Part shown: positions 11,665 through 24,800 of the stretch, piece by piece | Layout of the letters: each line of letters begins with the position of its first letter | Numbering within the stretch: position 1 is the first letter of the stretch | DNA from: Muricea muricata | Taxonomy: Eukaryota; Cnidaria; Anthozoa; Malacalcyonacea; Plexauridae | Reading direction: 5' to 3' | Assembly (NCBI GenBank): GCA_963855995.1 | Contig: OY979727.1 | Coordinates: 5,971,001-6,035,000 of the forward strand | DNA: 64,000 nucleotides | Translations under genes and position numbers: made by a program | Notes under the pieces: model-generated | The model's database searches: none | The model's input: only the letters and a program-made list of their open reading frames with translations | What the model was told of the DNA's origin: nothing

Positions 11665-14600
11665 ATTTGAGCATGTTTTTACGCTCAAATCGCTTTAAAA
11701 GCGCTTAAAACGCGTTTTTAGTTGTTATAAGATCATTTCTGTTCTGTTTCGAGGTAGGTTGTAAGCTTCTCACTTCAACATGTTATTTTGCTCTTGACGA
11801 TAGTTTGAGTGACGAAAACTGGATTCTTGACTTTCTAAGTTCTCCAACTTCCATTTAGAAAGTCCCTTTTAGGTCCGTGATTGCAATATATCATTGCGCT
11901 CAACTCGTTCAGTTGGGCCCTGAAAAAATCATTTTAAGCTCTAAAACGTTGGCGTGATCGATTTAAGACGGCAGTTTTTAGTAGATCATTTGAGCATGTT
12001 TTTACGCTAAAATCGCTTCAAAGCGCTTAAAACGCGTTTTTAATGCTTCTAAGATCGTTTCTTTTCTGTTTCAAAGTAAGTTGTAAGCTTCTAACTTCAA
12101 CATGTCAATTTGCTCGTAACAATAATTTGAGTGCGGGAAACATGATTCCTGACTTGCTAAGCTCTCTAATTTCCATTTAGAAAGTTTTTTTTAAATCCGT
12201 GATTGCAATATATCATTGCGCTCAACTCATTCAGTTTTGCATTTAAAACATCATTTTAAGCTCCAAAACGTTGCCGTGATCGATTTAAGACGGCAGTTTT
12301 TAGTTGATAATTTGAGCATGTTTTTACCCTCAAATCGCTTTAAAAGCGCTTAAAACGCGTTTTTAATGATTCTAAGATCATTTCTGTTCTGTTTCGAGGT
12401 GGGTTGTAAGCTTCTCTTTTCAACATGGTATTTTGCTCGTGACGATAGTCTGAGTGCCGAAAACATGATTCCTGACTTACTAAGTTCTCCAAATTCCATT
12501 TAGAAAGTCCCTTTTAGGTCCGTGATTGCAATATATCATTGCGCTCAACTCGTCCAGTTTGGCCCTAAAAACACCATTTTAAGCTCTAAAACAGTGGCAT
12601 GATCGATTTATAACGGCAGTTTTTAGTTGATCATTTGAGCATGTTTTTACGCTCAAATCGCTTTAAAAGCGCTTAAAACCTGTTTTTAATGATTCTAAGA
12701 TCGTTTCTGTTCTGTTTCGAGGTGGGTTGTAAGCTTCTCTTTTCAACATGTTATTTTGCTCGTGACGATAGTGTGAGTGACGAAAACAGGATTCCTGACT
12801 TACTAAGTTCTCCAACTTCCATTTAGAAAGTCCCTTTTACGTCCGTGATTGCAATATATCATTGCGCTGAACTCGTTCAGTATTGCTCTAAAAACATCAT
12901 TTTAAGCTCTAAAACAGTGGCGTGATCGATTTAAGACGGCAGTTTTTAGTTGATAATTTGAGCATGTTTTTACGCTCAAATCGCTTCAAAAGCCCTTAAA
13001 ACGCGTTTTTAATGATTGTAGGATCGTTTCTTTTCTGTCTCAAAGCAAGTTGTAAGCTTCTCACTTCAACATGTTATTTTCCTCGTGACAATAGTTTGAG
13101 TGCCGAAAACATGATTCCTGACTTGCTAAGTTCACTAATTTCCATTTAGAAAGTCCCTTTTACGTCCGTGATTGCGGTATATCATTGCGCTCAACTTATT
13201 AAGCTCTAAAACGTTAGCGTGATCGATTTAAGACGGCAGTTTTTAGTTGATCATTTGATTATATTTTTACGCTCAAATCGCTTCAAAAGCGCTGAAAACA
13301 CGTTTTTAATGATTCTAAGATCGTTTATTTTCTCTCTCAAAGCATGTTGTAAGCTTCTCACTTCAACATGTTATTTTGCTCGTGACAATAGTTTTAGTTC
13401 CGAAAACATGATTCCTGACTTGCTAAGTTCTCTAGTTACCATTTAGAAAGTCGCTTTTAGGTCCGTGATTGCAATATATCATTGCGCTCAACTCGTTCAA
13501 TTTGGCCCTGAAAACATCATTTTATGCTCTAAAACGTTGGCATGATCGATTTAAGGATGCAGTTTTTAGTATATAATTTGAGCATGTTTTTACGCTCAAA
13601 TCGCTTCAAAAGCGCTTAAAACACGTTTTTAATGATTGTAAGATCGTTTCTTTTCTGTTTCAAAGTAAGTTGTAAGCTTCTAACTTCAACATGTTATTTT
13701 GCTCGTGACAATAATTTGAATGCGGAAAACATGATTCCTGACTTGCTAAGTTCTCTAATTTCCATTTAGAAAGTCCCTTTTAATTCCGTGATTGCAATAT
13801 ATCATTGCGCTCAACTCATTCAGTTTTGCCCTTAAAACATCATTTTAAGCTCTAAAACAGTGGCATGATCGATTTATAACGGCAGTTTTTAGTTGATCAT
13901 TTGAGCATGTTTTTACGCTCAAATCGCTTTAAAAGCGCTTAAAACGCGTTTTTAATGATTGTAAGATCGTTTCTTTTCTGTCTCAAAGCAACTTGTAAGC
14001 TTCTCACTTCAACATGTTATTTTGCTCGTGACAATAGTTTGAGTAACGAAAAAATTATTCCTGACTTGCTAAGTTCTCTAGTTTCAATTTAGAAAGTCCC
14101 TTTTAGGTCCGTGATTGGAATATATCATTGCGCTTAACTCGTTCAGTTGGGCCCTGAAAAAATCATTTTAAGCTCTAAAACGTTTGCGTGATCGATTTGA
14201 GACGGCAGTTTTTAGTAGATCTTTTGAGCATGTTTTTACGCTAAAATCGCTTCAAAGCGCTTAAAACGCGTTTTTAATGCTTCTAAGATCGTTTCTTTTC
14301 TGTTTCAAAGTAAGTTGTAAGCTTCTAACTTCAACATGTCAATTTGCTCGTGACAATAATTTGAGTGCGGAAAACATGATTCCTGACTTGCTAAGTTCTC
14401 TAATTTCCATTTAGAAAGTCCCTTTTAAATCCGTGATTGCAATATATCATTGCGCTCAACTCATTCAGTTTTGCCCTTAAAACATCATTTTAAGCTCCAA
14501 AACGTTGCCGTGATCGATTTAAGACGACAGTTTTTAGTTGATAATTTGAGCATGTTTTTACGCTCAAATCGCTTTAAAAGCGCTTAAAACGCGTTTTTAA

Positions 14601-15373
14601 TGATTCTAAGATCGTTTCAGTTCTGTTTCGAGGTGGGTTGTAAGCTTCTCTTTTCAACATGGTATTTTGCTCGTGACGATAGTCTGAGTGCCGAAAACAT
14701 GATTCCTGAGTTACTAAGTTCTCCAACTTCCATTTAGAAAGTCCCTTTTAGGTCCGTGATTGCAATATATCATTGCGCTCAACTCGTTTAGTTTGACTCT
14801 GAAAACATCATTTTAAGCTCCAAAACGTTGCCGTGATCGATTTAAGACGGAAGTTTTTAGTTGATTATTTGAGCATGTTTTTACGCTCAAATCGCTTTAA
14901 AAGCGCTTAAAACGCGTTTTTAATGATTCTAAGCTCGTTTCTGTTCTGTTTCGAGGTGGGTTGTAAGCTTCTCACTTCAACAAGTTATTTTGCTCGTGAC
15001 GATAATTTGAGTTCCGAAAACAGGATTCCTGACTTGCTAAGTTCTCTAATTTCCATTTAGAAAGTCCCTTTTAATTCCGTGATTGCAATATATCATTGCG
15101 CTCAACTCATTCAGTTTTGCCCTTAAAACATCATTTTAAGCTCCAAAACGTTGCCGTGATCGATTTAAGACGGCAGTTATTAGTTGATAATTTGAGCATG
15201 TTTTTACGCTCAAATCGCTTTAAAAGCGCTTAAAACGCGTTTTTAATGATTCTAAGATCGTTTCTTCTCTGTTTCGAGGTGGGTTGTAAGCTTCTCTTTT
15301 CAACATGGTATTTTGCTCGTGACGATAGTCTGAGTGCCGAAAACAGGATTCCTGACTTACTAAGTTCTCCAAC

Positions 15374-18300
15374 TTCCATTTAGAAAGTCCCTTTTAACTC
15401 CGTGATTGCAATATATCATTGCGCTCAACTCCTTCAGTTTGGCCCTAAAAACATCATTTTAAGCTCTAAAACGTTGGCGTGATCGATTTAAGACGGCAGT
15501 TTTTAAATGATCGTTGTAGCAAGTTTTTACGCTCAAATCGCTTCAAAAGCACTTAAAACGCGTTTTTAATGATTGTAAGATCGTTTCTTTTCTGTCTCAA
15601 AGCAAGTTGTAAGCTCTCACTTCAACATGTTATTTTGCTCGTGACAATAATTTGAATGCGGAAAACATGATTCCTGAGTTGCTAAGTTCTCTAATTTCCA
15701 TTTAGAAAGTCCCTTTTAATTCCGTGATTGCAATATATCATTGCGCTTAACTCATTCAGTTTTGCCCTTAAAACATTATTTTAAGCTCCAAAACGTTGGC
15801 GTGATCGATTTAAGACGGCAGTTTTTAGTTGATAATTTGAGCATGTTTTTACGCTCAAATCGCTTTAAAAGCGCTTAAAACGCGTTTTTAATGCTTCTAA
15901 GATCGTTTCTTTTCTGTTTCAAAGTAAGTTGTAAGCTTCTAACTTCAACATGTTATTTTGCTCGTGACAATAATTTGAATGCGGAAAACATGATTCCTGA
16001 CTTGCTAAGTTCTCTAATTTCCATTTAGAAAGTCCCTTTTAATTCCGTGATTGCAATATATCATTGCGCTCAACTCATTCAGTTTTGCCCTTAAAACATC
16101 ATTTTAAGCTCTAAAACAGTGGCATGATCGATTTATAACGGCAGTTTTTAGTTGATCATTTGAGCATGTTTTTACGCTCAAATCGCTTTAAAAGCGCTTA
16201 AAACGCGTTTTTAATGATTGTAAGATCGTTTCTTTTCTGTCTCAAAGCAACTTGTAAGCTTTTCACTTCAACATGTTATTTTGCTCGTGACAATAGTTTG
16301 AGTAACGAAAACATTATTCCTGACTTGCTAAGTTCTCTAGTTTCAATTTAGAAAGTCCCTTTCAGAACCGTGATTGGAATATATCATTGCGCTCAACTCA
16401 TTCAGTTTGACTCTGAAAACATCATTTTAAGCTCCAAAACGTTGCTGTGATCGATTTAAGACGGAAGTTTTTAGTTGATAATTTGAGCATGTTTTTACGC
16501 TCAAATCGCTTTAAAAGCGCTTAAAACGCGTTTTTAATGATTCTAAGATCGTTTCTGTTCTGTTTCGAGGTGGGTTGTAAGCTTCTCTTTTCAACATGGT
16601 ATTTTGCTCGTGACAATAATTTGAATGCGGAAAACATGATTCCTGACTTGCTAAGTTCTCTAATTTCCATTTAGAAAGTCCCTTTTAATTCCGTGATTGC
16701 TATATATCATTGCGCTCAACTCATTCAGTTTTGCCCTTAAAACATCATTTTAATATCCAAAACGTTGCCGTGATCGATTTAAGACGGCAGTTTTTAGTTG
16801 ATAATTTGAGCATGTTTTTACGCTCAAATCGCTTTAAAAGCGCTTAAAACGCGTTTTTAATGATTCTAAGATCGTTTCTGTTCTGTTTCGAGGTGAATTG
16901 TAAGCTTCTCTTTTCAACATGGTATTTTGCTCGTGACGATAGTCTGAGTGCCGAAAACAGGATTCCTGACTTACTAAGTTCTCCAACTTCCATTTAGAAA
17001 GTCCCTTTTAGGTCCGTGATTTCTATATATCATTGCGCTCAACTCGTTTAATTTGACTCTAAAAACATCATTTTAAGCTCTAAAACGTTGCCGTGATCGA
17101 TTTAAGACGGAAGTTTTTAGTTGATAATTTGAGCATGTTCTTACGTTCAAATCGCTTTAAAAGCGCTTAAAACGCGTTTTTAATGATTCTAAGCTCGTTT
17201 CTGTTTTGTTTCAAGGTGGGTTGTAAGCTTCTCTTTTCAACATGGTATTTTGCTCGTGACGATAGTCTGAGTGCCGAAAACAGGATTCCTGACTTACTAA
17301 GTTCTCCAACTTCCATTTAGAAAGTCCCTTTTAGGTCCGTGATTGCTATATATCATTGCGCTCAACTCGTTTAGTTTGACTCTAAAAACATCATTTTAAG
17401 CTCCAAAACGTTGCCGTGATCGATTTAAGACGGAAGTTTTTAGTTGATAATTTGAGCATGTTTTTACGTTCAAATCGCTTTAAAAGCGCTTAAAACGCGT
17501 TTTTAATGATTCTAAGCTCGTTTCTGTTTTGTTGCAAGGTGGGTTGTAAGCTTCTCACTTCAACATGTTATTTTGCTCGTGACGATAATTTGAGTTCCGC
17601 AAACAGGATTCCTGCCTTGCTAAGTTCTCCAACTTCCATTTAGAAAGTCCCTTTTAGGTCCGTGATTGCAATATATCATTGCGCGCAACTCGTCCAGTTT
17701 GGCCCTAAAAATATCATTTTAAGCTCTAAAACAGTGGCATGATCGATTTATAACGGCAGTTTTTAGTTGATCATTTGAGCATGTTTTTACGCTCAAATCG
17801 CTTTAAAAGCGCTTAAAACGCGTTTTTAATGATTGTAAGATCGTTTCTTTTCTGTCTCAAAGCGACTTGTAAGCTTCTCACTTCAACATGTTATTTTGCT
17901 CGTGACAATAGTTTGAGTGCCGAAAACATTATTCCTGACTTGCTAAGTTCTCTAGTTTCAATTTAGAAAGTCCCTTTTAGGTCCGTGATTGAAATATATC
18001 ATTGCGCTCAACTCATTCAGTTTGACTCTGAAAACATCATTTTAAGCTCCAAAACGTTGCTGTGATCGATTTAAGACGGAAGTTTTTAGTTGATAATTTG
18101 AGCATGTTTTTACGCTCAAATCGCTTTAAAAGCGCTTAAAACGCGTTTTTAATGATTCTAAGCTCGTTTCTTTTCTGTCTCAAAGCAAGTTGTAAGCTTC
18201 TCACTTCAACATGTTATTTTGCTCGTGACAATAGTTTGAGTGCCGAAAACATGATTCCTGACTTGCTAAGTTCTCTAGTTTCAATTTAGAAAGTCCCTTT

Positions 18301-21300
18301 TAGGTCCGTGATTGCAATATATCATTGCGCTCAACTCATTCAGTTTGGCCCTTAAAACATCATTTCAAGCTCAAGACGGCAGTTATTAGTTGATAATTTG
18401 AGCATGTTTTTACGCTCAAATCGCTTTAAAAGCGCTTAAAACGCGTTTTTAATGATTGTAAGATCGTTTCTTTTCTGTCTCAAAGCGACTTGTAAGCTTC
18501 TCACTTCAACATGTTATTTTGCTCGTGACAATAGTTTGAGTGCCGAAAACATTATTCCTGACTTGCTAAGTTCTCTAGTTTCAATTTAGAAAGTCCCTTT
18601 TAGGTCCGTGATTGAAATATATCATTGCGCTCAACTCATTCAGTTTGACTCTGAAAACATCATTTTAAGCTCCAAAACGTTGCTGTGATCGATTTAAGAC
18701 GGAAGTTTTTAGTTGATAATTTGAGCATGTTTTTACGCTCAAATCGCTTTAAAAGCGCTTAAAACGCGTTTTTAATGATTCTAAGCTCGTTTCTTTTCTG
18801 TCTCAAAGCAAGTTGTAAGCTTCTCACTTCAACATGTTATTTTGCTCGTGACAATAGTTTGAGTGCCGAAAACATGATTCCTGACTTGCTAAGTTCTCTA
18901 GTTTCAATTTAGAAAGTCCCTTTTAGGTCCGTGATTGCAATATATCATTGCGCTCAACTCATTCAGTTTGGCCCTTAAAACATCATTTCAAGCTCAAGAC
19001 GGCAGTTATTAGTTGATAATTTGAGCATGTTTTTACGCTCAAATCGCTTTAAAAGCGCTTAAAACGCGTTTTTAGTTGTTATAAGATCATTTCTGTTCTG
19101 TTTCGAGGTAGGTTGTAAGCTTCTCACTTCAACATGTTATTTTGCTCTTGACGATAGTTTGAGTGACGAAAACTGGATTCTTGACTTTCTAAGTTCTCCA
19201 ACTTCCATTTAGAAAGTCCCTTTTAGGTCCGTGATTGCAATATATCATTGCGCTCAACTCGTTCAGTTGGGCCCTGAAAAAATCATTTTAAGCTCTAAAA
19301 CGTTGGCGTGATCGATTTAAGACGGCAGTTTTTAGTAGATCATTTGAGCATGTTTTTACGCTAAAATCGCTTCAAAGCGCTTAAAACGCGTTTTTAATGC
19401 TTCTAAGATCGTTTCTTTTCTGTTTCAAAGTAAGTTGTAAGCTTCTAACTTCAACATGTCAATTTGCTCGTAACAATAATTTGAGTGCGGGAAACATGAT
19501 TCCTGACTTGCTAAGCTCTCTAATTTCCATTTAGAAAGTTTTTTTTAAATCCGTGATTGCAATATATCATTGCGCTCAACTCATTCAGTTTTGCATTTAA
19601 AACATCATTTTAAGCTCCAAAACGTTGCCGTGATCGATTTAAGACGGCAGTTTTTAGTTGATAATTTGAGCATGTTTTTACCCTCAAATCGCTTTAAAAG
19701 CGCTTAAAACGCGTTTTTAATGATTCTAAGATCATTTCTGTTCTGTTTCGAGGTGGGTTGTAAGCTTCTCTTTTCAACATGGTATTTTGCTCGTGACGAT
19801 AGTCTGAGTGCCGAAAACATGATTCCTGACTTACTAAGTTCTCCAAATTCCATTTAGAAAGTCCCTTTTAGGTCCGTGATTGCAATATATCATTGCGCTC
19901 AACTCGTCCAGTTTGGCCCTAAAAACACCATTTTAAGCTCTAAAACAGTGGCATGATCGATTTATAACGGCAGTTTTTAGTTGATCATTTGAGCATGTTT
20001 TTACGCTCAAATCGCTTTAAAAGCGCTTAAAACCTGTTTTTAATGATTCTAAGATCGTTTCTGTTCTGTTTCGAGGTGGGTTGTAAGCTTCTCTTTTCAA
20101 CATGTTATTTTGCTCGTGACGATAGTGTGAGTGACGAAAACAGGATTCCTGACTTACTAAGTTCTCCAACTTCCATTTAGAAAGTCCCTTTTACGTCCGT
20201 GATTGCAATATATCATTGCGCTGAACTCGTTCAGTATTGCTCTAAAAACATCATTTTAAGCTCTAAAACAGTGGCGTGATCGATTTAAGACGGCAGTTTT
20301 TAGTTGATAATTTGAGCATGTTTTTACGCTCAAATCGCTTCAAAAGCCCTTAAAACGCGTTTTTAATGATTGTAGGATCGTTTCTTTTCTGTCTCAAAGC
20401 AAGTTGTAAGCTTCTCACTTCAACATGTTATTTTCCTCGTGACAATAGTTTGAGTGCCGAAAACATGATTCCTGACTTGCTAAGTTCACTAATTTCCATT
20501 TAGAAAGTCCCTTTTACGTCCGTGATTGCGGTATATCATTGCGCTCAACTTATTAAGCTCTAAAACGTTAGCGTGATCGATTTAAGACGGCAGTTTTTAG
20601 TTGATCATTTGATTATATTTTTACGCTCAAATCGCTTCAAAAGCGCTGAAAACACGTTTTTAATGATTCTAAGATCGTTTATTTTCTCTCTCAAAGCATG
20701 TTGTAAGCTTCTCACTTCAACATGTTATTTTGCTCGTGACAATAGTTTTAGTTCCGAAAACATGATTCCTGACTTGCTAAGTTCTCTAGTTACCATTTAG
20801 AAAGTCGCTTTTAGGTCCGTGATTGCAATATATCATTGCGCTCAACTCGTTCAATTTGGCCCTGAAAACATCATTTTATGCTCTAAAACGTTGGCATGAT
20901 CGATTTAAGGATGCAGTTTTTAGTATATAATTTGAGCATGTTTTTACGCTCAAATCGCTTCAAAAGCGCTTAAAACACGTTTTTAATGATTGTAAGATCG
21001 TTTCTTTTCTGTTTCAAAGTAAGTTGTAAGCTTCTAACTTCAACATGTTATTTTGCTCGTGACAATAATTTGAATGCGGAAAACATGATTCCTGACTTGC
21101 TAAGTTCTCTAATTTCCATTTAGAAAGTCCCTTTTAATTCCGTGATTGCAATATATCATTGCGCTCAACTCATTCAGTTTTGCCCTTAAAACATCATTTT
21201 AAGCTCTAAAACAGTGGCATGATCGATTTATAACGGCAGTTTTTAGTTGATCATTTGAGCATGTTTTTACGCTCAAATCGCTTTAAAAGCGCTTAAAACG

Positions 21301-22727
21301 CGTTTTTAATGATTGTAAGATCGTTTCTTTTCTGTCTCAAAGCAACTTGTAAGCTTCTCACTTCAACATGTTATTTTGCTCGTGACAATAGTTTGAGTAA
21401 CGAAAAAATTATTCCTGACTTGCTAAGTTCTCTAGTTTCAATTTAGAAAGTCCCTTTTAGGTCCGTGATTGGAATATATCATTGCGCTTAACTCGTTCAG
21501 TTGGGCCCTGAAAAAATCATTTTAAGCTCTAAAACGTTTGCGTGATCGATTTAAGACGGCAGTTTTTAGTAGATCTTTTGAGCATGTTTTTACGCTAAAA
21601 TCGCTTCAAAGCGCTTAAAACGCGTTTTTAATGCTTCTAAGATCGTTTCTTTTCTGTTTCAAAGTAAGTTGTAAGCTTCTAACTTCAACATGTCAATTTG
21701 CTCGTGACAATAATTTGAGTGCGGAAAACATGATTCCTGACTTGCTAAGTTCTCTAATTTCCATTTAGAAAGTCCCTTTTAAATCCGTGATTGCAATATA
21801 TCATTGCGCTCAACTCATTCAGTTTTGCCCTTAAAACATCATTTTAAGCTCCAAAACGTTGCCGTGATCGATTTAAGACGACAGTTTTTAGTTGATAATT
21901 TGAGCATGTTTTTACGCTCAAATCGCTTTAAAAGCGCTTAAAACGCGTTTTTAATGATTCTAAGATCGTTTCAGTTCTGTTTCGAGGTGGGTTGTAAGCT
22001 TCTCTTTTCAACATGGTATTTTGCTCGTGACGATAGTCTGAGTGCCGAAAACATGATTCCTGAGTTACTAAGTTCTCCAACTTCCATTTAGAAAGTCCCT
22101 TTTAGGTCCGTGATTGCAATATATCATTGCGCTCAACTCGTTTAGTTTGACTCTGAAAACATCATTTTAAGCTCCAAAACGTTGCCGTGATCGATTTAAG
22201 ACGGAAGTTTTTAGTTGATTATTTGAGCATGTTTTTACGCTCAAATCGCTTTAAAAGCGCTTAAAACGCGTTTTTAATGATTCTAAGCTCGTTTCTGTTC
22301 TGTTTCGAGGTGGGTTGTAAGCTTCTCACTTCAACAAGTTATTTTGCTCGTGACGATAATTTGAGTTCCGAAAACAGGATTCCTGACTTGCTAAGTTCTC
22401 TAATTTCCATTTAGAAAGTCCCTTTTAATTCCGTGATTGCAATATATCATTGCGCTCAACTCATTCAGTTTTGCCCTTAAAACATCATTTTAAGCTCCAA
22501 AACGTTGCCGTGATCGATTTAAGACGGCAGTTATTAGTTGATAATTTGAGCATGTTTTTACGCTCAAATCGCTTTAAAAGCGCTTAAAACGCGTTTTTAA
22601 TGATTCTAAGATCGTTTCTTCTCTGTTTCGAGGTGGGTTGTAAGCTTCTCTTTTCAACATGGTATTTTGCTCGTGACGATAGTCTGAGTGCCGAAAACAG
22701 GATTCCTGACTTACTAAGTTCTCCAAC
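15374..22727 (+). repeat. 23-monomer tandem duplication, unit 2
   Basis: Near-identical copy of 8020-15373. The match to the unit start continues as far as 22750/15396, then stops at 'ggtcc' against 'actcc', so the exchange point lies within that short shared run in the 'ccatttag' region. Every deleted monomer of unit 1 is found here at the same offset. Confidence 0.9.
17773..19018 (+). repeat. 623-bp dimer pair carried in the second 23-mer
   Basis: Both dimer units (17773-18395 and 18396-19018) appear at offset 7354 from the first pair, including both 23-bp deletions. Confidence 0.85.
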
Positions 22728-23510
22728 TTCCATTTAGAAAGTCCCTTTTAGGTCCGTGATTGCTATATATCATTGCGCTCAACTCGTTTAGTTTGACTCT
22801 GAAAACATCATTTTAAGCTCCAAAACGTTGCCGTGATCGATTTAAGACGGAAGTTTTTAGTTGATAATTTGAGCATGTTTTTACGCTCAAATCGCTTTAA
22901 AAGCGCTTAAAACGCGTTTTTAATGATTCTAAGCTCGTTTCTGTTCTGTTTCGAGGTGGGTTGTAAGCTTCTCACTTCAACATGTTATTTTGCTCGTGAC
23001 GATAATTTGAGTTCCGAAAACAGGATTCCTGACTTACTAAGTTCTCCAACTTCCATTTAGAAAGTCGCTTTTAGGTCCGTGATTGCAATATATAATTGCG
23101 CTCAACTCGTTCAGTTGGGCCCTGAAAAAATCATTTTAAGCTCTAAAACGTTGGCGTGATCGATCTAAGACGGCAGTTTTTAGTAGATCATTTGACCATG
23201 TTTTTACGCTAAAATCGCTTCAAAGCGCTTAAAACGCGTTTTTAATGCTTCTAAGATCGTTTCTTTTCTGTTTCAAAGTAAGTTGTAAGCTTCTAACTTC
23301 AACATGTCAATTTGCTCGTGACAATAATTTGAGTGCGGAAAACATGATTCCTGACTTGCTAAGTTCTCTAATTTCCATTTAGAAAGTCCCTTTTAAATCC
23401 GTGATTGCAATATATCATTGCGCTCAACTCATTCAGTTTGGCCTTAAAACATCATTTTAAGCTCCAAAACGTTGCCGTGATCGATTTAAGACGGCAGTTT
23501 TTAGTTGATA
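22221..23510 (+). repeat. 1290-bp 4-monomer repeat, unit 1
   Basis: The rare 'tcaacaagtt' variant at 22331 recurs at 23621, offset 1290. That is four monomers less two bases, from 'ggccttaaaac' and 'cttcaaagcg' 1-bp losses. The unit overlaps the right end of the 23-mer, so it formed across that boundary. Confidence 0.8.
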
Positions 23511-24800
23511 ATTTGAGCATGTTTTTACGCTCAAATCGCTTTAAAAGCGCTTAAAACGCGTTTTTAATGATTCTAAGCTCGTTTCGGTTCTGTTTCGAGG
23601 TGGGTTGTAAGCTTCTCACTTCAACAAGTTATTTTGCTCGTGACGATAATTTGAGTTCCGAAAACAGGATTCCTGACTTGCTAAGTTCTCTAATTTCCAT
23701 TTAGAAAGTCCCTTTTAATTCCGTGATTGCAATATATCATTGCGCTCAACTCATTCAGTTTTACCCTTAAAACATCATTTTAAGCTCCAAAACGTTGCCG
23801 TGATCGATTTAAGACGGCAGTTATTAGTTGATAATTTGAGCATGTTTTTACGCTCAAATCGCTTTAAAAGCGCTTAAAACGCGTTTTTAATGATTCTAAG
23901 ATCGTTTCTTCTCTGTTTCGAGGTGGGTTGTAAGCTTCTCTTTTCAACATGGTATTTTGCTCGTGACGATAGTCTGAGTGCCGAAAACAGGATTCCTGAC
24001 TTACTAAGTTCTCTAACTTCCATTTAGAAAGTCCCTTTTAGGTCCGTGATTGCTATATATCATTGCGCTCAACTCGTTTAGTTTGACTCTGAAAACATCA
24101 TTTTAAGCTCCAAAACGTTGCCGTGATCGATTTAAGACGGAAGTTTTTAGTTGATAATTTGAGCATGTTTTTACGCTCAAATCGCTTTAAAAGCGCTTAA
24201 AACGCGTTTTTAATGATTCTAAGCTCGTTTCTGTTCTGTTTCGAGGTGGGTTGTAAGCTTCTCACTTCAACATGTTATTTTGCTCGTGACGATAATTTGA
24301 GTTCCGAAAACAGGATTCCTGACTTACTAAGTTCTCCAACTTCCATTTAGAAAGTCGCTTTTAGGTCCGTGATTGCAATATATAATTGCGCTCAACTCGT
24401 TCAGTTGGGCCCTGAAAAAATCATTTTAAGCTCTAAAACGTTGGCGTGATCGATCTAAGACGGCAGTTTTTAGTAGATCATTTGACCATGTTTTTACGCT
24501 AAAATCGCTTCAAAGCGCTTAAAACGCGTTTTTAATGCTTCTAAGATCGTTTCTTTTCTGTTTCAAAGTAAGTTGTAAGCTTCTAACTTCAACATGTCAA
24601 TTTGCTCGTGACAATAATTTGAGTGCGGAAAACATGATTCCTGACTTGCTAAGTTCTCTAATTTCCATTTAGAAAGTCCCTTTTAAATCCGTGATTGCAA
24701 TATATCATTGCGCTCAACTCATTCAGTTTGGCCTTAAAACATCATTTTAAGCTCCAAAACGTTGCCGTGATCGATTTAAGACGGCAGTTTTTAGTTGATA
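23511..24800 (+). repeat. 1290-bp 4-monomer repeat, unit 2
   Basis: Direct repeat of the previous unit; similarity persists to about 24867. The left end of the large 55-monomer duplication (about 23949) lies inside this unit. Confidence 0.8.

Larger units (their letters stand above)
8020..15373 (+). repeat. 23-monomer tandem duplication, unit 1
   Basis: Sequence from 8020 recurs at 15374 at offset 7354. The length equals 23 monomers less 75 bp: one 26-bp deletion (near 13197), two 23-bp deletions (near 11018 and 11640) and three 1-bp deletions. The pair is near-identical; substitutions I saw are 9009 t against 16363 c, and 14199 g against 21553 a. Confidence 0.9.
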
